DNA of 64,000 bases from DASQFQ01 sp963730115 (GTDB lineage: Bacteria > Actinomycetota > Thermoleophilia > Solirubrobacterales > Solirubrobacteraceae). This document shows positions 60,832 to 64,000 of this stretch, one piece after another (position 1 is the stretch's first letter; every line of letters begins with the position of its first letter). A program made the translations under genes and the position numbers. The notes under the pieces were generated by a model. That model made no database searches. It had not been told where the DNA came from and worked only from the letters and a program-made list of their open reading frames with translations. The stretch is from assembly GCA_963730115.1 (NCBI GenBank), contig CAVSQM010000003.1, positions 1-64,000 on the forward strand, read 5' to 3'.

Positions 60832-62249
60832 CGCTGCGGCTGCCGGAGGGATGCCTCGTCGTGCTCGTCGGGGCGACGGCGGCGGGCAAGTCGGCGTGGG
60901 CGGGCGCGTGGTTCGACGCCGACGCGGTCGTGTCCTCGGATCGGCTGCGGGCGATGGTGGGCCGCGGAGAGCGCGACCAGCGCGCGAGCCGCGACGCGTT
61001 CGAGCTGCTCGACCTGATCGCGCAGAAGCGGCTGCGGCGCGGGCTCACGACGGTCATCGACACCACCGGGCTGGAGGCGAAGCGGCGCGCCGCGTGGCGC
61101 GCGCTCGCCGCCGATGCGGGCGTGCCGGCCTACGCGGTGACGTTCGACGTGCCGGAGAAGGTCGTGCGCGAGCGCAACCGGGCTCGCGGCGCGCCGGTGC
61201 CGGCGAAGGTGGTTGCGGGGCAGCTGCGCGAGGCCACGGAGGTCTTCGCCGCGCTGCCCGGCGAGGGCTGGACGGGCGTGGCGGCGGCCGGCCCGGTCGA
61301 GCTCGTGCCGCCGGCGTTCCTCGCCGCCCCAGAGGCGGCGGCGCGGCAGGCGACTTCACCCGTCGCGCTCGAGTTCGGGCTGCAGATCTCGCGCTTCGGC
61401 TGGGAGGGCGGCACCGCCGCCGCGCTCGCCGGCGTGGCGCGGGCGGCCGAGGAGGCGGGCTTCACGTCGCTGTGGCTGATGGACCACTTCGTGCAGATCC
61501 CGCAGGTGGGTCGCGAGTGGGAGGACATGCTCGAGAGCTACACGACGCTCGGCTACCTGGCCGGCGTCACGTCGCGGATCCGCCTCGGAACGCTCGTCAC
61601 CGGCGTCACCCACCGCAACCTCGCGCACCTGGCGAAGGTCGTCGCGACGCTGGATGTCGTCTCCGGCGGCCGCGCGCTGTGCGGGCTCGGCGCCGGCTGG
61701 TTCGAGCGCGAGCACGCGCTCTACGGCTACGAGTTCCCGCCGCTGCGCGAGCGCTTCGCGCGGCTCGAGGACGCGCTCGAGCTGCTGCCGCTGATGTGGG
61801 GCGCCGGCTCGCCGCCCTTCGAGGGCCGGACGATCACCGTGCCCGCCGCCACCTGCTACCCGCGGCCGCTGCAGGAGCGGATCCCGATCCTCGTCGGCGG
61901 CGGTGGCGAGCAGCGGACGCTGCGGCTCGTGGCGCGGCATGCCGACGCCTGCAACCTGCAGGGCGACGTCGCGACCGTGCGGCACAAGCTCGGCGTGCTG
62001 CGCTCGTGGTGCGAGGCCGAGGGCCGCGACCCCACGGAGGTCGCTGTCACGCACCTGGGCCCGGCGCGCGTGGCGGCGCCCGGCGAGCCGCGCGAGGGGC
62101 AGGGCGCAGCGAGCGTGGAGGAGCACATCGGCCGCTACCGCGAGCTGGCGGAGGCCGGGGTGCAGACCGCCATCGTCGGGCTCTCGGACGAGCTCGGCGG
62201 GGCGTCGGCTACGAGGTTCGCCGAGGTGATCGCGGCGTTCGGCCCCTGA
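60828..62249 (+). CDS. P-loop kinase domain fused to LLM-class (F420-type) oxidoreductase
   Basis: 473-residue fusion. Residues 1-170 are a small P-loop kinase of the polynucleotide-kinase/AAA_33 type: Walker A GATAAGKS near 16, SSDRLRAMVGRGERDQ, a Walker B-like TTVIDTTGLE, and the lid RERNRARG. Residues about 178-473 are a luciferase-like monooxygenase domain: EFGLQISRFGWEGG, LWLMDHFVQIP, RIRLGTLVTGVTHRNLAHLAKVVATLDVVSGGRALCGLGAGW pieces, and ILVGGGGEQRTLRL. Such domains use F420 or FMN. The substrate is unknown, and the kinase and oxidoreductase may act in sequence. Confidence 0.85.
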   Translation: MTLRLPEGCLVVLVGATAAGKSAWAGAWFDADAVVSSDRLRAMVGRGERDQRASRDAFELLDLIAQKRLRRGLTTVIDTTGLEAKRRAAWRALAADAGVPAYAVTFDVPEKVVRERNRARGAPVPAKVVAGQLREATEVFAALPGEGWTGVAAAGPVELVPPAFLAAPEAAARQATSPVALEFGLQISRFGWEGGTAAALAGVARAAEEAGFTSLWLMDHFVQIPQVGREWEDMLESYTTLGYLAGVTSRIRLGTLVTGVTHRNLAHLAKVVATLDVVSGGRALCGLGAGWFEREHALYGYEFPPLRERFARLEDALELLPLMWGAGSPPFEGRTITVPAATCYPRPLQERIPILVGGGGEQRTLRLVARHADACNLQGDVATVRHKLGVLRSWCEAEGRDPTEVAVTHLGPARVAAPGEPREGQGAASVEEHIGRYRELAEAGVQTAIVGLSDELGGASATRFAEVIAAFGP

Positions 62250-62302
62250 GCCGGTACCGTGCCTCGTCTGAACATCCGCGTTCGCATGACGGAGGCTCCC
62301 CC

Positions 62303-63490
62303 TTGGATCTGAACGACACCCCCGAGCTGGCCGAGTACCGCGCCAAGGTCCGGTCCTGGCTCGACGACCACAAGGCGGAGGCGCCCGAGCGCGACGACGT
62401 CGACGCCCGCCGCGAGTGGCAGCGCAAGCTCGCGGAGGGCGGGCTCGCCGCCGTCACGTGGCCGGCGGAGTACGGCGGCGGAGGCCTTGGGCCGCTCAAC
62501 CAGGTCGTGGTCAACCAGGAGATCGGCCGCGCGGGCGTGCCGGGCATCTTCGACGTCATCGGCGTCGGCATGCTCGGCCCGACGCTGATCGCGCACGGCA
62601 ACGAGGACCAGAAGCAGCGCCACCTCGGCACGATGCTGACCGGCGAGGAGGTCTGGTGCCAGATGTTCAGCGAGCCGGCGGCCGGCTCCGACCTCGCCGG
62701 CATCCAGACCCGCGCGCGCCAGGAGGAGGACGGCAGCTGGCGCCTCTCCGGCCAGAAGGTGTGGACGACGAACGCCCAGTACGCCTCGTTCGGGCTGCTG
62801 CTCGCCCGCACCGACGCCGACCTGCCCAAGCACAAGGGCCTGACCATGTTCATCGTCCCGATGGACGCCGAGGGCGTGACGATCCGCCCGCTGCGCCAGA
62901 TCTCCGGCGAGGCGCACTTCAACGAGGTCTTCTTCGACGACGTGCAGCTCGAGCCGGGCGCGGAGGTCGGGCCGGTCAACGGCGGCTGGGGCGTCGGGCT
63001 GACCACGCTGATGTTCGAGCGTGTGGCGATCGGGCTCGGCGGCGAGGGCTTCGGCTGGCGCGCCGACCGCTTCGCCGAGGCGCTGCTCGCCGACCCCGCG
63101 GCCGCCGAGGACAAGGAGGTCCGCCACCGCTACGGCGAGATCGCCGCCGACTTCCTCGCGCTGCGCTTCACCGGCTACCGGATGCTGACCACGCTGCAGC
63201 GCGGCGGCATCCCCGGCCCCGAGGGCGCGCTCGCCAAGGTCACCACGATCAAGGCGGCGATCGCGGCCGGCGAGCTGCTCATCGACGTGCTCGGGCCCGA
63301 CGGCCTCTCCGACGACCGCTGGGGCGAGCTCGTCTCCGACCTGCCGGGGCTGAAGTCCGCGGGCGGGACCGAGGAGATCCTGCGCAACATGGTCGGCGAG
63401 CGCGTGCTCGGCCTGCCGCCGGAGCCGCGGCTCGACAAGGGCATCCCGTTCTCAGAGCTGCGCGCCAAGGAGCGGGAGGCGGTGGCATGA
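62303..63490 (+). CDS. Acyl-CoA dehydrogenase
   Basis: 395-residue FAD flavoprotein that oxidises acyl-CoA at the alpha-beta bond. It starts at TTG 62303 with GGAGG 7 nt upstream. Landmarks: WPAEYGGGGLGPLNQVVVNQE, the substrate/FAD motif MFSEPAAGSDLAGIQTRA near 125, WTTNAQYA near 155, and the C-terminal GTEEILRNMVGERVLGLPPEP, where the Glu of GTEE is near the usual C-terminal site. The length and motifs fit the FadE17/FadE28-like actinobacterial group that works as a pair with a second, more divergent subunit, as found next. Confidence 0.93.
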   Translation: MDLNDTPELAEYRAKVRSWLDDHKAEAPERDDVDARREWQRKLAEGGLAAVTWPAEYGGGGLGPLNQVVVNQEIGRAGVPGIFDVIGVGMLGPTLIAHGNEDQKQRHLGTMLTGEEVWCQMFSEPAAGSDLAGIQTRARQEEDGSWRLSGQKVWTTNAQYASFGLLLARTDADLPKHKGLTMFIVPMDAEGVTIRPLRQISGEAHFNEVFFDDVQLEPGAEVGPVNGGWGVGLTTLMFERVAIGLGGEGFGWRADRFAEALLADPAAAEDKEVRHRYGEIAADFLALRFTGYRMLTTLQRGGIPGPEGALAKVTTIKAAIAAGELLIDVLGPDGLSDDRWGELVSDLPGLKSAGGTEEILRNMVGERVLGLPPEPRLDKGIPFSELRAKEREAVA

Positions 63491-64000
63491 ACTTCGCGCT
63501 GAGCGACGAGCAGGAGTTCCTCCAGGAGGCGGCGCGCGGCGCGCTGTCGCGCTTCAAGACCGTCGAGGCCGCCCGCGAGGCGCTCGACGGCGGCGAGCTC
63601 CCCGACCTGTGGCCGACCGCCGTCGAGGCGGGCTGGCCGGGCCTGCTGGTGTCCGAGGACGCCGGCGGCGCCGGCCTCGGCGTGATCGAGGGCATGCTCG
63701 TGTTCGCCGAGCTCGGCCGCGTGCTGGCCGGCGTGCCGCTGCTCGGGCACCTGCCCGCCTCGTACCTGCTCGACCGCGCCGGGGCCGCCGACGAGGCGCT
63801 CGCCAACGGCGACGCTCGCGCGGTCTACGTGCCGGCCAAGCCGCCAAGCGACGTCGACGCCGGGTGGACCACCGACGCACGCCTCGGATCGACGCGCGTG
63901 GAGGCGCCCCGCGTGGGCGACGACGGCAGCGTGACGGGCGAGGTGTCGTGGGTGCCCGACGCGCCCGGCGCCGACGTCCTCGTCGTGGTCGGCGCCGACG
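63487..64000 (+). CDS. Second acyl-CoA dehydrogenase subunit, truncated by the window end
   Basis: The first 171 residues of a second acyl-CoA dehydrogenase-like protein. The ATG overlaps the previous stop (ATGA). It opens MNFALSDEQEFLQEAARGAL and continues AGWPGLLVSEDAGGAGLGVIEGMLVFAELGRVLAGVPLL, the N-terminal helical domain of the family. The usual SEPxxGSD motif lies beyond the window or is replaced, as in the non-FAD-binding partner of heteromeric actinobacterial enzymes. Confidence 0.85.
   Translation, partial: MNFALSDEQEFLQEAARGALSRFKTVEAAREALDGGELPDLWPTAVEAGWPGLLVSEDAGGAGLGVIEGMLVFAELGRVLAGVPLLGHLPASYLLDRAGAADEALANGDARAVYVPAKPPSDVDAGWTTDARLGSTRVEAPRVGDDGSVTGEVSWVPDAPGADVLVVVGAD

Overview
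The window is about 64 kb of very GC-rich, densely coded DNA, with no gene-free stretch longer than about 150 bp. Codon third positions are almost always G or C. Gene content points to a high-GC actinobacterium, most likely class Thermoleophilia (Solirubrobacter/Conexibacter-like): a dnaK-grpE-dnaJ order, an actinobacterial inositol-phosphate synthase beside a phosphatidylinositol-type synthase, an LLM/F420-type oxidoreductase, secreted RTX and DUF11/SdrD-like proteins, and many TAnnnT boxes set 6-9 nt before start codons, which suggests leaderless transcripts. The assignment is an inference from gene types; no rRNA, tRNA, CRISPR array or insertion sequence was seen.

Layout. 0-5 kb: chaperone operon dnaK-grpE-dnaJ (minus), preceded by a papain-fold enzyme candidate with an eCIS-type N-terminal motif and an endonuclease III. 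5-9 kb: CAP-domain secreted protein, phosphatidylinositol-type synthase plus inositol-1-phosphate synthase, and a secreted RTX-repeat protein. 9-11.7 kb: GT4-PHP fusion and a degenerate UDG-fold protein. 11.7-18 kb: livG-livF-livHM-livK plus an acyl-CoA ligase, an uptake-and-activation operon. 18-23 kb: L,D-transpeptidase, SdrD/DUF11 surface protein, small zinc-ribbon protein, quinone oxidoreductase, lipase. 23-28 kb: metallo-hydrolase, RumA-type methyltransferase, hypothetical, argF, SnoaL-like protein, MFS exporter. 28-31 kb: thiamine genes thiO-thiS-thiG under a TPP riboswitch, with divergent thiE. 31-37.5 kb: lpd, small metabolic genes, then pyruvate-dehydrogenase-type E1 alpha/beta. 37.6-44.7 kb: metal block (DUF4331, TPR, NicO/RcnA-like nickel/cobalt transporter, Fur-family regulator, cbiM-cbiN-cbiQ-cbiO). 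44.7-51 kb: GGDEF-EAL-PAS protein, E2 with an acidic repeat linker, zinc peptidase, SHOCT protein, hydrolase, membrane protein. 51.3-56 kb: a second E1 alpha/E1 beta/E2 set and an HD-GYP-LuxR protein. 56-62 kb: methyltransferase-lipB-lipA-membrane peptide-DacA-type carboxypeptidase-unknown-AAA/LLM fusion, a tightly overlapping operon. 62-64 kb: two acyl-CoA dehydrogenases, the second cut by the window end.

How they fit: two lipoate-dependent 2-oxoacid dehydrogenase sets, a dihydrolipoyl dehydrogenase and both lipoate biosynthesis enzymes lie within 27 kb, with thiamine synthesis (the E1 cofactor) next to them. Cell-envelope enzymes (CAP, L,D-transpeptidase, D,D-carboxypeptidase) and two cyclic-di-GMP proteins are scattered among them.

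Sequence quality: at least a dozen single-base frameshifts interrupt otherwise intact genes, most of them extra bases and most between 36.4 and 41 kb. I read these as assembly or sequencing indels rather than pseudogenes, and have given the coordinates of the whole gene in such cases.
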